A stretch of DNA of 64,000 nt from ENR-C20 sp942493145. Lineage in GTDB: Bacteria > Bacillota > Clostridia > Acetivibrionales > DTU013. Under the pieces are notes generated by a model. That model made no database searches. It worked only from the letters and a program-made list of their open reading frames with translations, and was not told where the DNA came from. How positions within the stretch are numbered: position 1 is the first letter of the stretch; each line of letters starts with the position of its first letter. Of this stretch, positions 9,068 to 17,683 are shown piece by piece. The DNA lies in NCBI GenBank assembly GCA_942493145.1, contig OW818679.1, positions 2,852,001 to 2,916,000 on the forward strand, written 5' to 3'. A program made the position numbers and the translations under genes.

Positions 9068-9976
9068 TTAGCCTTTTTGTCCCTTTTCCGACAGGAACAA
9101 CCCAGACAGTATCATAGCGGTACCGATAATTGTGAAAACTGTGACCTTTTCCCCAAGAGTCAGTGTCGCAAATATTGTTGTAGTTATTGGCCCCAGATAG
9201 ATATACAGGTTGGTCTTTACCGAACCTATGATTTTGATAGCCTTGTTCCACATGAGAAAAGCACAGCCTGATGCAATAATCCCAAGAAACCCGAGACCTA
9301 TTACCATCCTTGTATTAAAAGCACCGAATTTCAGGCTTTCTCCCGTCACAAGGAATATGATGCAAATTATGATCAGTGCGTATATGAAAACCTTCCTGGT
9401 CATTTGAATCAGATGATATGGAGATGTTATCCTTTGCATAAGTATCGTATAGAAAGCAAATATAACTGCAGCAATCAATACAAGAATATCACCCAAAGGG
9501 TTCAGCCCGGAAATGCTATTCCCGTTGGTTATAATAATGAATACCCCAAGATATGCAATTGTGAAGCCGGCACTGCTCTTAAAATTGAAAATGCGCTTTT
9601 TATAAAAAATTGCCGTAAGCAGCCCTGTTATCAATGGAATGGTTGAGTCGATCAAGCTGACATTTGTTGCGAAAGTGAGTTCCAGTGCTGAATTCTCGAG
9701 TATAAAATACACGGCAAGGCATCCGCCTATAAGGAAAAACAGCACTTCCTCCTTAATGCTTTCCGGTTTTTTGAATTTTGGATAAATTGCTGTCAGAAAT
9801 ATAATTGCTATAACATATCTTAAAAAGAGCAGCTGCAAAGGTGTCATACTCACCAGCAATGATTTGCTGACAACAAATGTACTGCTCCATATAGTCATGG
9901 TGATAATAGCCAGAAAATGGCCAAGAGCTTTTCCTTGTAATAATTTCTGAACTTTTCCCGTAACCAGACCCTTCAT
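9068..9976 (-). CDS. EamA/DMT-superfamily transporter
   Basis: 302 residues with about ten hydrophobic segments and the duplicated EamA arrangement: FLAIITMTIWSSTFVVSKSLL opens the first half, GDILVLIAAVIFAFYTILMQR the second, with LGPITTTIFATLTLGEKVT near the end as in RhaT/YdcZ-type exporters. Probably exports a small metabolite, but the substrate cannot be told from sequence. The ATG at 9976 has GGAGG seven bases upstream; the longer frame begins inside the palindromic repeat and is unlikely to be used. No operon partner. Confidence 0.8.
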   Translation of the reverse strand: MKGLVTGKVQKLLQGKALGHFLAIITMTIWSSTFVVSKSLLVSMTPLQLLFLRYVIAIIFLTAIYPKFKKPESIKEEVLFFLIGGCLAVYFILENSALELTFATNVSLIDSTIPLITGLLTAIFYKKRIFNFKSSAGFTIAYLGVFIIITNGNSISGLNPLGDILVLIAAVIFAFYTILMQRITSPYHLIQMTRKVFIYALIIICIIFLVTGESLKFGAFNTRMVIGLGFLGIIASGCAFLMWNKAIKIIGSVKTNLYIYLGPITTTIFATLTLGEKVTVFTIIGTAMILSGLFLSEKGQKG

Positions 9977-9998
9977 CCCAAAGCCTCCAATAACAGAC

Positions 9999-10185
9999 CG
10001 GGACATACCTCCGACCCGCTAAGCACAGCTGCTTGCCTGAGGTGTGTCCCGTTTCCTATTAATTCCGGGACATACCTCCGACCCGCTAACCACAGCTACT
10101 TGTCAGAGGTGTGTCCCGTTTCCTATTAATTCCGGGACATACCTCCGACCCGTTAAGCACAGCTGCTTGCCTGAGGTGTGTCCCG
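9999..10185. repeat. Three tandem 67-bp REP-like palindromes
   Basis: Copies at 9999-10051, 10066-10118 and 10133-10185, each 53 bases, separated by TTTCCTATTAATTC. Each has arms CGGGACATACCTC and GAGGTGTGTCCCG around a GC-rich centre with AGCTGCT. The last ends eight bases from the glnQ stop codon. Copies differ at only a few positions, suggesting recent amplification. Confidence 0.9.
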
Positions 10186-10192
10186 TTTCCTA

Positions 10193-10948
10193 TTACAGCA
10201 CTTTCTGCAAGAACGCTTTGGTTCTTTCATTCTTAGGATTGGAGAAAATTTCGTCGGGCTTACCCTCTTCCTTAATCTCACCATTATCCATGAATATAAC
10301 CCTGCTGCCAACTTCCTTTGCAAAGCCCATTTCATGCGTAACAACAAGCATTGTCATTCCTTCTCTGGCAAGGTCCTTCATTACCTCAAGCACCTCACCG
10401 ACCAATTCGGGGTCAAGCGCCGATGTAGGCTCATCAAACAGCATAATCTTAGGTTTCATTGCAAGTGCCCTGGCTATGGCTACCCTTTGCTGTTGTCCTC
10501 CGGAAAGTCTTGAAGGATATTCATCCCTCTTATCTTCAAGGCCGACCTTCACGAGCAGTTCCAGCGCATAAGCCTCTGCTTCCTGCTTTGGAACCTTCTT
10601 GACGGTTATTGGTGCTTCCATGACATTCTGCAATGCCGTCATATGTGGGAAGAGATTGAATCTCTGAAAAACCATACCCAGGTCGGTACAAAGCTCAGAA
10701 ACCTTTTTCTGGGGTATTTTGAGCTGGTCCTTGCCGGCAACACGTTCATCTATGATTTCGTCTTCAATAAATACCCTGCCAGCTGTGATCCTCTCCAGAT
10801 GGTTGAGGCATCTAAGCATTGTGCTTTTCCCAGAGCCGCTTGGTCCGATAATACAGACCACTTCACCCTTGGCAACCTCGAAGTTGATGTTCTTCAATAC
10901 CTGGAGGCTCCCAAATGACTTGCACACATTCTCCATTTTGACCATCAT
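10193..10948 (-). CDS. glnQ: Polar amino acid ABC transporter, ATP-binding protein
   Basis: 251 residues, standard length. Walker A GPSGSGKST (near 33-41), Q-loop MVFQRFNLFPHMT, signature LSGGQQQRVAIARAL, Walker B IMLFDEPTSALD and H-loop VTHEM are all intact. Energises uptake of a polar amino acid, cystine or glutamine with the permease and binding protein upstream. AGGAGG lies eight bases before the first ATG. Last gene of the operon; the palindromic repeats follow directly. glnQ is used for the family, since specificity is not readable. Confidence 0.92.
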   Translation of the reverse strand: MMVKMENVCKSFGSLQVLKNINFEVAKGEVVCIIGPSGSGKSTMLRCLNHLERITAGRVFIEDEIIDERVAGKDQLKIPQKKVSELCTDLGMVFQRFNLFPHMTALQNVMEAPITVKKVPKQEAEAYALELLVKVGLEDKRDEYPSRLSGGQQQRVAIARALAMKPKIMLFDEPTSALDPELVGEVLEVMKDLAREGMTMLVVTHEMGFAKEVGSRVIFMDNGEIKEEGKPDEIFSNPKNERTKAFLQKVL

Positions 10949-10960
10949 AAGGCGTTCCTC

Positions 10961-11614
10961 CTATTCGTATATCGAATATTTCTTTTCCAGCTTTTCAAAA
11001 ACAATTGTAAATACTGATGTCATTGCCAAATACAATATAGCTGCAGGTATGTATATTATCGGAAGTGAAGTATTAACTGCTATTTGTGACGTCCTGTTCA
11101 TAAGCTCAACCATACCTATGATCATAACAAGTGATGAATCCTTGAGCAGTGCGATGAACTCATTTCCCACCGGAGGAATCAACCTTCTGTATGATTGTGG
11201 TATGATGATCCTCTTCATAGCTTGTCCATAACCCATTCCAAGGGCCTTTGACGCCTCCATCTGTCCCTTGTCGATGGATTGTATTGCCGCTCTGATTATC
11301 TCCGCCAGGTAGGCAGCCGAATTCAATGAAAGTGCAACAATTGCTGCAGGCCATTGAGGAAGCGTTAGAGGCTTGTAAATCAATGGCAGCGCATAATATA
11401 TGAAGAATATCTGCATTAAGAGGGGAGTCCCTCTGAATAGCCATACATAGAACCAGCTTATCTTATCAAGTAATTTGTTATTCGATAGCCTTGCAAGGGC
11501 TAGAAAAAGCCCGAGGATCATACCGAAGATTACTGATACAACTGTCAAAAGGATTGTAACATAACTACCTTCAAGCAGTGCAGGCATATAACCTAATAAC
11601 TTTTCTAAACTCAA
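10961..11614 (-). CDS. Polar amino acid ABC transporter, permease
   Basis: HisM/GlnP-type inner-membrane permease, 217 residues from a TTG at 11614 that has GGGGGAG eight bases upstream; an ATG at 11650 in the same frame would add 12 residues but has no clear site. Membrane segments include SYVTILLTVVSVIFGMILGL and LLMQIFFIYYALP. The EAA loop that contacts the ATPase reads EASKALGMGYGQAMKRIIIPQ. Only one permease gene is present, so the transporter is likely a homodimer. 12 bases from glnQ. Confidence 0.9.
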   Translation of the reverse strand: MSLEKLLGYMPALLEGSYVTILLTVVSVIFGMILGLFLALARLSNNKLLDKISWFYVWLFRGTPLLMQIFFIYYALPLIYKPLTLPQWPAAIVALSLNSAAYLAEIIRAAIQSIDKGQMEASKALGMGYGQAMKRIIIPQSYRRLIPPVGNEFIALLKDSSLVMIIGMVELMNRTSQIAVNTSLPIIYIPAAILYLAMTSVFTIVFEKLEKKYSIYE

Positions 11615-11700
11615 TTCAACATCTCCCCCGTCTTTCAAGGCCGCGATCATGCCATGTTTCTATAAATGTGTTTATATCACGTACCGAAAAATGCAAAAAT

Positions 11701-11736
11701 ATAATGTAGACCAACTTTACAGTCAGTCTACATTAT
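11701..11736 (-). terminator. Stem-loop between binding-protein and permease genes
   Basis: ATAATGTAGAC and GTCTACATTAT form a perfect 11-bp stem with a 14-base loop in the 139-base gap downstream of the binding-protein gene. Such hairpins commonly stabilise the binding-protein mRNA or terminate part of the transcription, giving more binding protein than permease. Confidence 0.7.
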
Positions 11737-11753
11737 AATGCATAAAGCGTGGT

Positions 11754-12560
11754 TTATTCAAGTCCTGATGTTATATCCATATTGAACCATGTCTGTGATA
11801 TTTTAGCCATAGTTCCATCGTCCTGCATTTCTTTTATAACCTTGTTTGCTTTATCCCTCAGCTCTGTATTCGCCTTCGCGAAGCACAATGCCATAGGTTC
11901 GCCTACATCGTTCTCCCATACAACTTCGAAACCTTCCTTGTCCTGAACAAGGTAGTATCCGGCAACAACAACATCAACCATAACCGCGTCAAGTCTTCCG
12001 ATCTTGAGGTCTGAGAAGGGCTGTGTGACCTTCTGGTAAGGTGAATATTCTATAGTCGTACCTTTTGCAATCAGTTCCTTCAAATACTCTTCCGAAGTAG
12101 TCGATCCCTGTACGCCAACCTTCTTACCAACCAGATCTTCTGGTGATTTGATGGCGGCAGCGTTGCCCTTCTGTGTGACGATAACAAGTCTGTTTGCTAC
12201 ATAAGCATCAGTAAGAGAATGAGCTGCAAGTCTTTCGTCGTTGATGCTGACTGCAGATATTATTACGTCAAACTTGTCTGTCTCTACGGCTGAGAAAATA
12301 CCATCCCATGCGGTCTGTACAATTTCAATACCACCGCCGTAACCAAGTCTTTTTGCCAATTCATTGGCAACATCAACATCAAAGCCAACAACAGTCTTAC
12401 CGTCTTCTTCCGATACCATCTCCATTGGAGGGTAACCTACTTCCATTCCGACCCTCAGAACATTTTTGTCAGCACCGCCGCAGCCAGCGAACGCAAATAC
12501 AGCCATGACAACCAGTGCAAGCACAGCAACTAATTTTTTGTTTCTCATAAAACCTAACAT
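11754..12560 (-). CDS. Amino acid ABC transporter substrate-binding lipoprotein
   Basis: 268 residues. The N-terminus MLGFMRNKKLVAVLALVVM leads to a lipobox FAGC with Cys27 as the likely lipidated residue. The mature part is a family-3 solute-binding protein: VGMEVGYPPMEMV, VGFDVDVANELAKRLGY, WDGIFSAVETDKFDVIISAV and VGVQGSTTSEEYL are typical of polar amino acid binders. AGGAGGA sits seven bases before the ATG. First gene of the three-gene transporter operon. Confidence 0.9.
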   Translation of the reverse strand: MLGFMRNKKLVAVLALVVMAVFAFAGCGGADKNVLRVGMEVGYPPMEMVSEEDGKTVVGFDVDVANELAKRLGYGGGIEIVQTAWDGIFSAVETDKFDVIISAVSINDERLAAHSLTDAYVANRLVIVTQKGNAAAIKSPEDLVGKKVGVQGSTTSEEYLKELIAKGTTIEYSPYQKVTQPFSDLKIGRLDAVMVDVVVAGYYLVQDKEGFEVVWENDVGEPMALCFAKANTELRDKANKVIKEMQDDGTMAKISQTWFNMDITSGLE

Positions 12561-12643
12561 CCAAATGTCCTCCTCTTTACTTTACATTACTTTACCTCGA
12601 TTTTTATTGCTTTATCATAGTAAAGTGCATAATTATTAAAAAT

Positions 12644-12672
12644 ATCTTATATTAAATCCGTAAAGTTTACAA
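12644..12672 (-). promoter_or_regulatory. Candidate sigma-A promoter of the amino acid transporter operon
   Basis: On the minus strand TTGTAA (12672-12667), 17 bases, TAAGAT (12649-12644), about 85 bases before the binding-protein start. The leader also contains repeated GTAAAG words, which may be an operator. Confidence 0.4.
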
Positions 12673-12684
12673 GGAGTAATTACT

Positions 12685-13068
12685 TTATCCATTCAATTTC
12701 TTGAATATTTCATCCTTAACCTTGTTTCTTATATGGATAGTATTGGATCCTTCATTAATCAAAGCTTTACGGATGAGTTCGATTTCTGCCTCACTCAGGA
12801 ATACCAGCCTGCCCTTCTGATCATCTTTTACCTTTTTAGTGATATCCGTCACTGCCTGCTTTGCGGACTCAGCGCTGCTGAAATAATATACATCCAATGA
12901 TTCATCGTAAACCGCTCCGTTTTTCAGATAAGCATCTTTAACTGTCGGAGGCTCTATACCCGCAGCTTTTGCCACCTCAGTTATCTTGTATACACCTGCA
13001 TGGTCGATATAAAAGCTGTTTGCCTTCCTTCCCGAAGTCCTGATAATAAAATTGGATTCATTCAGCAT
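12685..13068 (-). CDS. Small protein of unknown function downstream of glgD
   Basis: 127 residues, not recognised. The start MLNESNFIIRTSGRK is chosen because AGAGGG lies seven bases before it; six more codons upstream have no site. The segment VYKITEVAKAAGIEPPTVKDAYL looks like a helix-turn-helix. The C-terminal FLSEAEIELIRKALINEG is amphipathic helical. Soluble, no signal peptide. It lies 52 bases after glgD and may be co-transcribed, but no link to glycogen metabolism can be read from sequence. Confidence 0.6.
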   Translation of the reverse strand: MLNESNFIIRTSGRKANSFYIDHAGVYKITEVAKAAGIEPPTVKDAYLKNGAVYDESLDVYYFSSAESAKQAVTDITKKVKDDQKGRLVFLSEAEIELIRKALINEGSNTIHIRNKVKDEIFKKLNG

Positions 13069-13120
13069 ACTCCAACCCTCTTTCATTTATTGTAATTATT
13101 ACTCCTCTTACAGCCTTATA

Positions 13121-14242
13121 TTATACCACAGCACGCTTTTCTACAACAACAGGCCAGTCATGTTCCCCCGAAAGCTGCTTCCCTGAGGAAATTACCACTT
13201 CCTTGTCAAGAATGCAGTATTCCAGTTTGACACCCTCACCTATCCTGGCACCCTGCATAATTATACTATCCTTTACCAGCGAATCCTTACCTATATATAC
13301 ATCCCTGAAAATTACACTGTTGATAACGTTACCCTCAATTATGCAGCCATCTGCCACGATTGAATTATGCACCTCTGCTTCCTCGTTATATTTCGCCGGT
13401 GCCTCGTCTTTTACTTTAGTATATATTTTTCCGTTGGCATCGAAAAGCTCAGCAGCCACATTACTGTCAAGCATTTCCTTGTTGCACCTGTAATACATCC
13501 GCAAGGTGTTGAAGTTCCTCCAATAGCCTTCGAATCTGTATGCATAGACCCTAAGCATTGCAAGTTTCTTGATCAGAACGTCTTTGACAAGGTCATAGTC
13601 TCCATGGGCTACACACTCTTCTATAAGGCTGATTATCAGTTCCCGGCGTGCGATATATATTCCCATCGATCCATTATTACCCTGAGGATGATGTGGCTTT
13701 TCCTGCAGGTCGGTAACCCGTCCATCGGAGTGCAGATTTAATATTCCGAGCTCACAGAGATCATCCGTATTAAAATCATGCATTTCCCTATAGGCAATAG
13801 TGATATCTGCTTTCTTATTAATATGAAAATCAAGCATGTCGTCGAAAGCCATTTTATATATACAATTTCCCTGAGCTATAACCACATATTCCTCGTTGCT
13901 CCTTTTCAGGAAAGACAGGTTGTTATATATCGAATCAGCGCTGCCCCTGTACCAGCCTGAATTGTCCTCCCTCAATGAAGGCGGGAAAATGTATAGCCCT
14001 TCGTTCTTTCTGTCCAGATCCCATTCCTTCCCTGAACCGATATGGTCCATAAGGGATCTGAAGCTGTACTGCGTAATGATACCGACATTGGTAATGCCGG
14101 AATTCACCATATTTGAAAGCACGAAATCTATTGCTCTGTATTTACCACCAACAGGAATGGCTGAACTTGATCTGATTGAAGACAGCTCTTTCAATTTTCT
14201 TTTCTTGTCTCCAGTAAGAATGATACCCATCAGTTTACTCAT
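13121..14242 (-). CDS. glgD: GlgD, non-catalytic subunit of glucose-1-phosphate adenylyltransferase
   Basis: 373 residues from the ATG at 14242, with AAGGAGG eight bases upstream. Homologous to GlgC, with a nucleotidyltransferase fold and C-terminal left-handed beta-helix repeats (VADGCIIEGNVINSVIFRDV). The N-terminal loop reads ILTGDKKRKLKELSS instead of the catalytic GGQGSRLGVLT of GlgC, the usual sign of the Firmicutes regulatory subunit. In characterised systems GlgD forms heterotetramers with GlgC and raises activity. It overlaps the 3' end of glgC by eight bases. Confidence 0.93.
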   Translation of the reverse strand: MSKLMGIILTGDKKRKLKELSSIRSSSAIPVGGKYRAIDFVLSNMVNSGITNVGIITQYSFRSLMDHIGSGKEWDLDRKNEGLYIFPPSLREDNSGWYRGSADSIYNNLSFLKRSNEEYVVIAQGNCIYKMAFDDMLDFHINKKADITIAYREMHDFNTDDLCELGILNLHSDGRVTDLQEKPHHPQGNNGSMGIYIARRELIISLIEECVAHGDYDLVKDVLIKKLAMLRVYAYRFEGYWRNFNTLRMYYRCNKEMLDSNVAAELFDANGKIYTKVKDEAPAKYNEEAEVHNSIVADGCIIEGNVINSVIFRDVYIGKDSLVKDSIIMQGARIGEGVKLEYCILDKEVVISSGKQLSGEHDWPVVVEKRAVV

Positions 14243-15515
14243 TGGCCAACCCTCCTTTGAACACACTCTTGCCTGATTCTATAAACTGGCTGATAAAATC
14301 TGTGGCATCGGCAAACCGATCTATCATAACATTTGTACCAATTTCTGTATTGTCCGGTATGTGCGCTTTTTCTCCTGCTACAGTGATACCGGAATTATAT
14401 ATCTGAGGTCTGCACTCATTAGGCAAATCAGGGCCTGCACCCATTGTTACGTTTTCTCCTACAATCACCTGTTCACCAAGGACACATTTTTTAATACGGC
14501 TGCCCTTTCCGATTTTGCTTTTGGACATGATGATGGAATCCTCAACCTCTGCACCATCTTCAATAAGTACCCCGGGAAATATTACAGAGTTCCTCACCTT
14601 ACCACTGATCCTGCAGCCTTCTGCAATGATTGAGGTCTTGACGCTCCCTGAAGGTCCAATATAATGGGCCGGCATGACAGGATTTGGAGTATATATCCTC
14701 CAGGATGAATCATAGAGGTTGAACTCCGGAACCCTCTTTATAAGATCCATATTCGACTCCCAGAAGGCCTGGATGGTACCCACATCCCTCCAATAGCCCT
14801 GGAAACCGTATGCCCACAGGTTCCTTCCTTCCTCCAGCATCTTTGGAATTATGTTCTTCCCAAAATCATATTCCGTATCCTTGCTTTCGCTGTCACGTAT
14901 AAGATATTCCTTCAATATCGGCCAATTGAACATGTACACGCCCATTGAAGCCAGTGTACTCCTCGGATTCTCCGGTTTTTCCTCGAATTCAGTAATTTTT
15001 CCGTTTTCATCAGTGCTCATTATCCCATATCTTGATGCATCGCTTAATGGCACATTGATTACAGATATAGTCGCTTCCGCCCTGTTGCTTTTATGGAATT
15101 CCAGCATTTTTGAATAATCCATTTTGTAGATATGGTCACCGGAAAGGATTATTACAAATTTGGGATCAATCTTGTCTATGTAATTAATGTTCTGGTATAC
15201 GGCATTGGCGGTCCCTTTGTACCACTCTCCGCTTTCTTCCTTCATGTATGGCGGAAGAATCGTGACTCCACCATGCATTCGGTCCATATCCCAAGGCTTC
15301 CCAATCCCGATATGTGAATTAAGCTTAAGTGGACGATACTGCGTCAGGACACCTACAGTATCGATTCCCGAGTTTATGCAATTACTCAGTGAAAAATCTA
15401 TTATCCTGTATTTCCCTCCATAAAGCACTGCGGGTTTTGCAATCTCACTGGTCAGTACACCTAGCCTGCTTCCCTGGCCACCTGCCAGCAGCATTGCCAT
15501 GATTTCCTTTTTCAT
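14235..15515 (-). CDS. glgC: GlgC, glucose-1-phosphate adenylyltransferase
   Basis: 426 residues. Makes ADP-glucose from glucose-1-phosphate and ATP, the committed step of bacterial glycogen synthesis. Intact signature AGGQGSRLGVLTSEIAKPAV near residues 11-30, then GGKYRIIDFSLSNCINSGI, SGDHIYKMDYSKML, EEKPENPRSTLASMGVY and YWRDVGTIQAFWE. C-terminal beta-helix repeats run from about residue 300. GGGGGTGA precedes the ATG. glgD follows with an overlap. No glycogen synthase or branching enzyme is in this window. Confidence 0.95.
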   Translation of the reverse strand: MKKEIMAMLLAGGQGSRLGVLTSEIAKPAVLYGGKYRIIDFSLSNCINSGIDTVGVLTQYRPLKLNSHIGIGKPWDMDRMHGGVTILPPYMKEESGEWYKGTANAVYQNINYIDKIDPKFVIILSGDHIYKMDYSKMLEFHKSNRAEATISVINVPLSDASRYGIMSTDENGKITEFEEKPENPRSTLASMGVYMFNWPILKEYLIRDSESKDTEYDFGKNIIPKMLEEGRNLWAYGFQGYWRDVGTIQAFWESNMDLIKRVPEFNLYDSSWRIYTPNPVMPAHYIGPSGSVKTSIIAEGCRISGKVRNSVIFPGVLIEDGAEVEDSIIMSKSKIGKGSRIKKCVLGEQVIVGENVTMGAGPDLPNECRPQIYNSGITVAGEKAHIPDNTEIGTNVMIDRFADATDFISQFIESGKSVFKGGLANE

Positions 15516-15602
15516 GACAAATCACCCCCATAATGTTTATTGTACTTTCTATTTACCCATTTTATGTCCTGCTATTTTCACACTTGTACTTTGATTGTTC
15601 AA

Positions 15603-16316
15603 TCACTTACTCATTTTTCCATGCCTGTGGGGGCATACCCTCATGCATATGCCACATACCGAGCCCCTTCCGATATGCTTGAATTTTGAATTCATATATT
15701 CGCTGCAAGCCCTTGCATCGACAACCTGCTCCCTATTGCAGCCATACTGCCACAGATTTCCTGTCAAAGCCATCGCAGGACAGCTCTCGACACAGCTCCT
15801 GCAGCTTCCGCAGCCTTTAGCTGCTATTGCTGAAAGTTCATTTCCTGTCTGTTCCCTGTAAACGGGCAGCGGCATATCTGTAAGAATGGTTCCCAGCCTG
15901 ACCCTCGGGCCATAATCATTGCTGATAAAAAGCCCATTCCTTCCTATCCATCCCAGCCCGGACCTTACAGCAGCTGTTTTGTGCGGGAATAAGCCTCTGT
16001 ATCCGTCAGTAACGTCATTCACCGTCTGAGAAGCAGGTACTGCAACTGCGTCATATCCAAAATCCTGAATAATAAGAAGCCCTCTGAGACAAATCTGGTC
16101 TATCAGTGCATTGACCGTCCGGTAATGATGAAAATAGGTAAAAGTCGGGCGGTCGGCAATACCGTCTACAATGAGCTCGGAGAGATGGATGCCAATGGTT
16201 ATGGCGCTCCTGAGCGATTGCATGCCTGGCACCCCACCATCCTGCATACTGCTGTATCCGGCAAATGAAGCACCCCATTCCCTAAGTTTTGCTTCCAATT
16301 CTTCCACTCGCTCCAA
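15603..16316 (-). CDS. QueG-like 4Fe-4S double-cluster protein
   Basis: 237 residues. Resembles the C-terminal part of epoxyqueuosine reductase and related reductase-like Fe-S proteins: AAVRSGLGWIGRNGLFIS and GPRVRLGTILTD are typical, followed by CGSCRSCVESCPAMAL and CGICMRVCPHRHG. It is shorter than genuine QueG (about 370 residues), so a role in queuosine synthesis should not be assumed. The start is uncertain: a TTG at 16316 with GGGGTGG just upstream, or a nearby in-frame GTG. Divergent from the DUF4364 gene. Confidence 0.72.
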   Translation of the reverse strand: MERVEELEAKLREWGASFAGYSSMQDGGVPGMQSLRSAITIGIHLSELIVDGIADRPTFTYFHHYRTVNALIDQICLRGLLIIQDFGYDAVAVPASQTVNDVTDGYRGLFPHKTAAVRSGLGWIGRNGLFISNDYGPRVRLGTILTDMPLPVYREQTGNELSAIAAKGCGSCRSCVESCPAMALTGNLWQYGCNREQVVDARACSEYMNSKFKHIGRGSVCGICMRVCPHRHGKMSK

Positions 16317-16439
16317 AAAACCACCCCTGACAGTTTATATTTCTATGATAACACATCCATTTAAATCAGTGCAGCTAAAATTGGTACAAATATTCTTTAT
16401 GCGGCATATTTGAGTATTATGGCATTTTATTGATGTATG

Positions 16440-16448
16440 TGCTATAAT
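16440..16448 (+). promoter_or_regulatory. Extended -10 promoter of the DUF4364 gene
   Basis: TGCTATAAT is a perfect extended -10 element (TG-N-TATAAT) 59 bases before the start codon. No good -35 is seen, which is compatible with an extended -10 promoter. Confidence 0.55.
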
Positions 16449-16507
16449 TTAAACCGTTGATTTTGGATGGGAAATCGGAAAAATAATCCGTTTCCAGGAG
16501 GAAGGCC

Positions 16508-17053
16508 ATGAATCCACTCGGTGGAACAAAGGAAGTCGTTGAAAATAAACTGATACTGCTTTACACCATACACAGGTTGAATCTGCCTGTCAGCAACCTT
16601 CAGCTTATAAAGCTTGTCCTTGAGAACAGATTCATGAACTATTTCCAGTTGCAGCAAAGCCTTGATGATCTTGAGCGCAGTGGATACATCATCAACACGG
16701 TCAATGAGGGAAGATCTGCTTACAGCATCACAGATTCAGGTATAAAAACACTACAACTTCTTTCATCGCACCTGCCGACAGGTTTTAAAGCCCGCATTGA
16801 CAATATGATAAATACCAGGCGCAAGGGCTTGAAAGAGGAAATATTGGTTACTGCAGATTATCTGCCTGAAAACGAACATGAATACATCTCTACCTGCAGC
16901 GTCGGCGAAGAAGATTTCCTACTTATGAAAATAGAGGTCGCTGCAGGCTCCAGGAACGATGCCAAAACCATTTGTGACAACTGGAAAAAATATTCCCAGG
17001 ATATTTATGCTGAAATTATCGAAGCTTTAACAAAGAAAAGAGACCAGGCCTGA
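16508..17053 (+). CDS. DUF4364 family, winged-helix type regulator
   Basis: 181 residues, with AGGAGG eight bases before the ATG. DUF4364 proteins have a PadR-like winged helix: LILLYTIHRLNLPVSNLQLI, FQLQQSLDDLERSGYI and SAYSITDSGIKTL match helix 1, recognition helix and wing. The C-terminal half (YISTCSVGEEDFLLMKIEVAA) is an alpha/beta domain of unknown ligand. Targets are unknown; a QueG-like gene is transcribed away from it. Confidence 0.8.
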   Translation: MNPLGGTKEVVENKLILLYTIHRLNLPVSNLQLIKLVLENRFMNYFQLQQSLDDLERSGYIINTVNEGRSAYSITDSGIKTLQLLSSHLPTGFKARIDNMINTRRKGLKEEILVTADYLPENEHEYISTCSVGEEDFLLMKIEVAAGSRNDAKTICDNWKKYSQDIYAEIIEALTKKRDQA

Positions 17054-17072
17054 GCCGAATCTCCTTCTAAAA

Positions 17073-17128
17073 GTATCCTTTATATTTCAATCGAGTAAAT
17101 GTACCCTTTATGTATCAATCGAGTTTCA
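17073..17128. repeat. 28-bp tandem duplication of a gene 3' end
   Basis: Copies at 17073-17100 and 17101-17128 share GTA-CCTTTAT-T-TCAATCGAGT. The second copy contains the last codons and stop (17115-17117) of the small membrane-protein gene; the first is its non-coding duplicate just downstream. Confidence 0.7.
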
Positions 17129-17321
17129 TATTGGGGAAGATGCTTTTCAATGCCTTTTTTATATCACTGTCGGACATGGTGCTATCCCTTTTTACCCCAT
17201 CGGAAAATTTCTTCATATTTTCAGTGGAAAATGAATTATTCTCACGATTATCTATAGACAATAACACTATTGCAAATATTACACTTGCCGCAAAAAGGAT
17301 GAGTAAAATCTTCCTGAGCAT
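17115..17321 (-). CDS. Small single-pass membrane or secreted protein
   Basis: 68 residues, unrecognised. MLRKILLILFAASVIFAIVL is one hydrophobic segment behind a basic start, so it is an anchored or exported protein. The remainder (KKFSDGVKRDSTMSDSDIKKALKSIF) is charged, probably helical and extracytoplasmic. GGGGAGGAG precedes the ATG, supporting translation. It lies 59 bases downstream of yhbY on the same strand. Confidence 0.6.
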   Translation of the reverse strand: MLRKILLILFAASVIFAIVLLSIDNRENNSFSTENMKKFSDGVKRDSTMSDSDIKKALKSIFPNMKLD

Positions 17322-17380
17322 AAAAACTCCTCCCCTGTATACTTATATCATAACACAAAAAAGTGTTGTTTTCATTATAC

Positions 17381-17671
17381 CTACGGAAGTATTATACTTT
17401 TATTATCCTTTGATTCCTTATATAGAACAAACCTGTTTCCGATAACCTGTACGACTTCCGCACCGGTCTGACCGGCAATCTCTTCACATATTTCACGTGT
17501 ATCAGCCATGGAATTCCTGAGAACTGTTGACTTTATCAATTCCCTGGCCTCAAGGGCTTCATTGAACTGCTTTACCATGTTCTCATTCACCCCACCCTTA
17601 CCAACCTGGAAAATGGGTGCCGTTTTGTTTGCAAGTCCGCGAAGGTAGCTCCTCTGCTTGCTGTTTAGCAT
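17381..17671 (-). CDS. yhbY: YhbY-type RNA-binding protein (CRM domain)
   Basis: 96 residues, a single CRM domain. LNSKQRSYLRGLANKTAPIFQVGKGG and the loop VIGNRFVLYK are characteristic. Members bind the pre-50S ribosomal subunit and help its assembly. It starts 12 bases after obg, another 50S assembly factor, fitting one operon. Confidence 0.93.
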   Translation of the reverse strand: MLNSKQRSYLRGLANKTAPIFQVGKGGVNENMVKQFNEALEARELIKSTVLRNSMADTREICEEIAGQTGAEVVQVIGNRFVLYKESKDNKSIILP

Positions 17672-17683
17672 ATCTTTTCTCCC

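Noticed and set aside
9999..10185. CRISPR array
   Set aside because: Only three copies; 'spacers' are identical (TTTCCTATTAATTC), repeats are long palindromes, and there are no cas genes.
15603..16316. Genuine epoxyqueuosine reductase (queG)
   Set aside because: About 130 residues shorter than QueG and lacking the C-terminal HEAT-like part.
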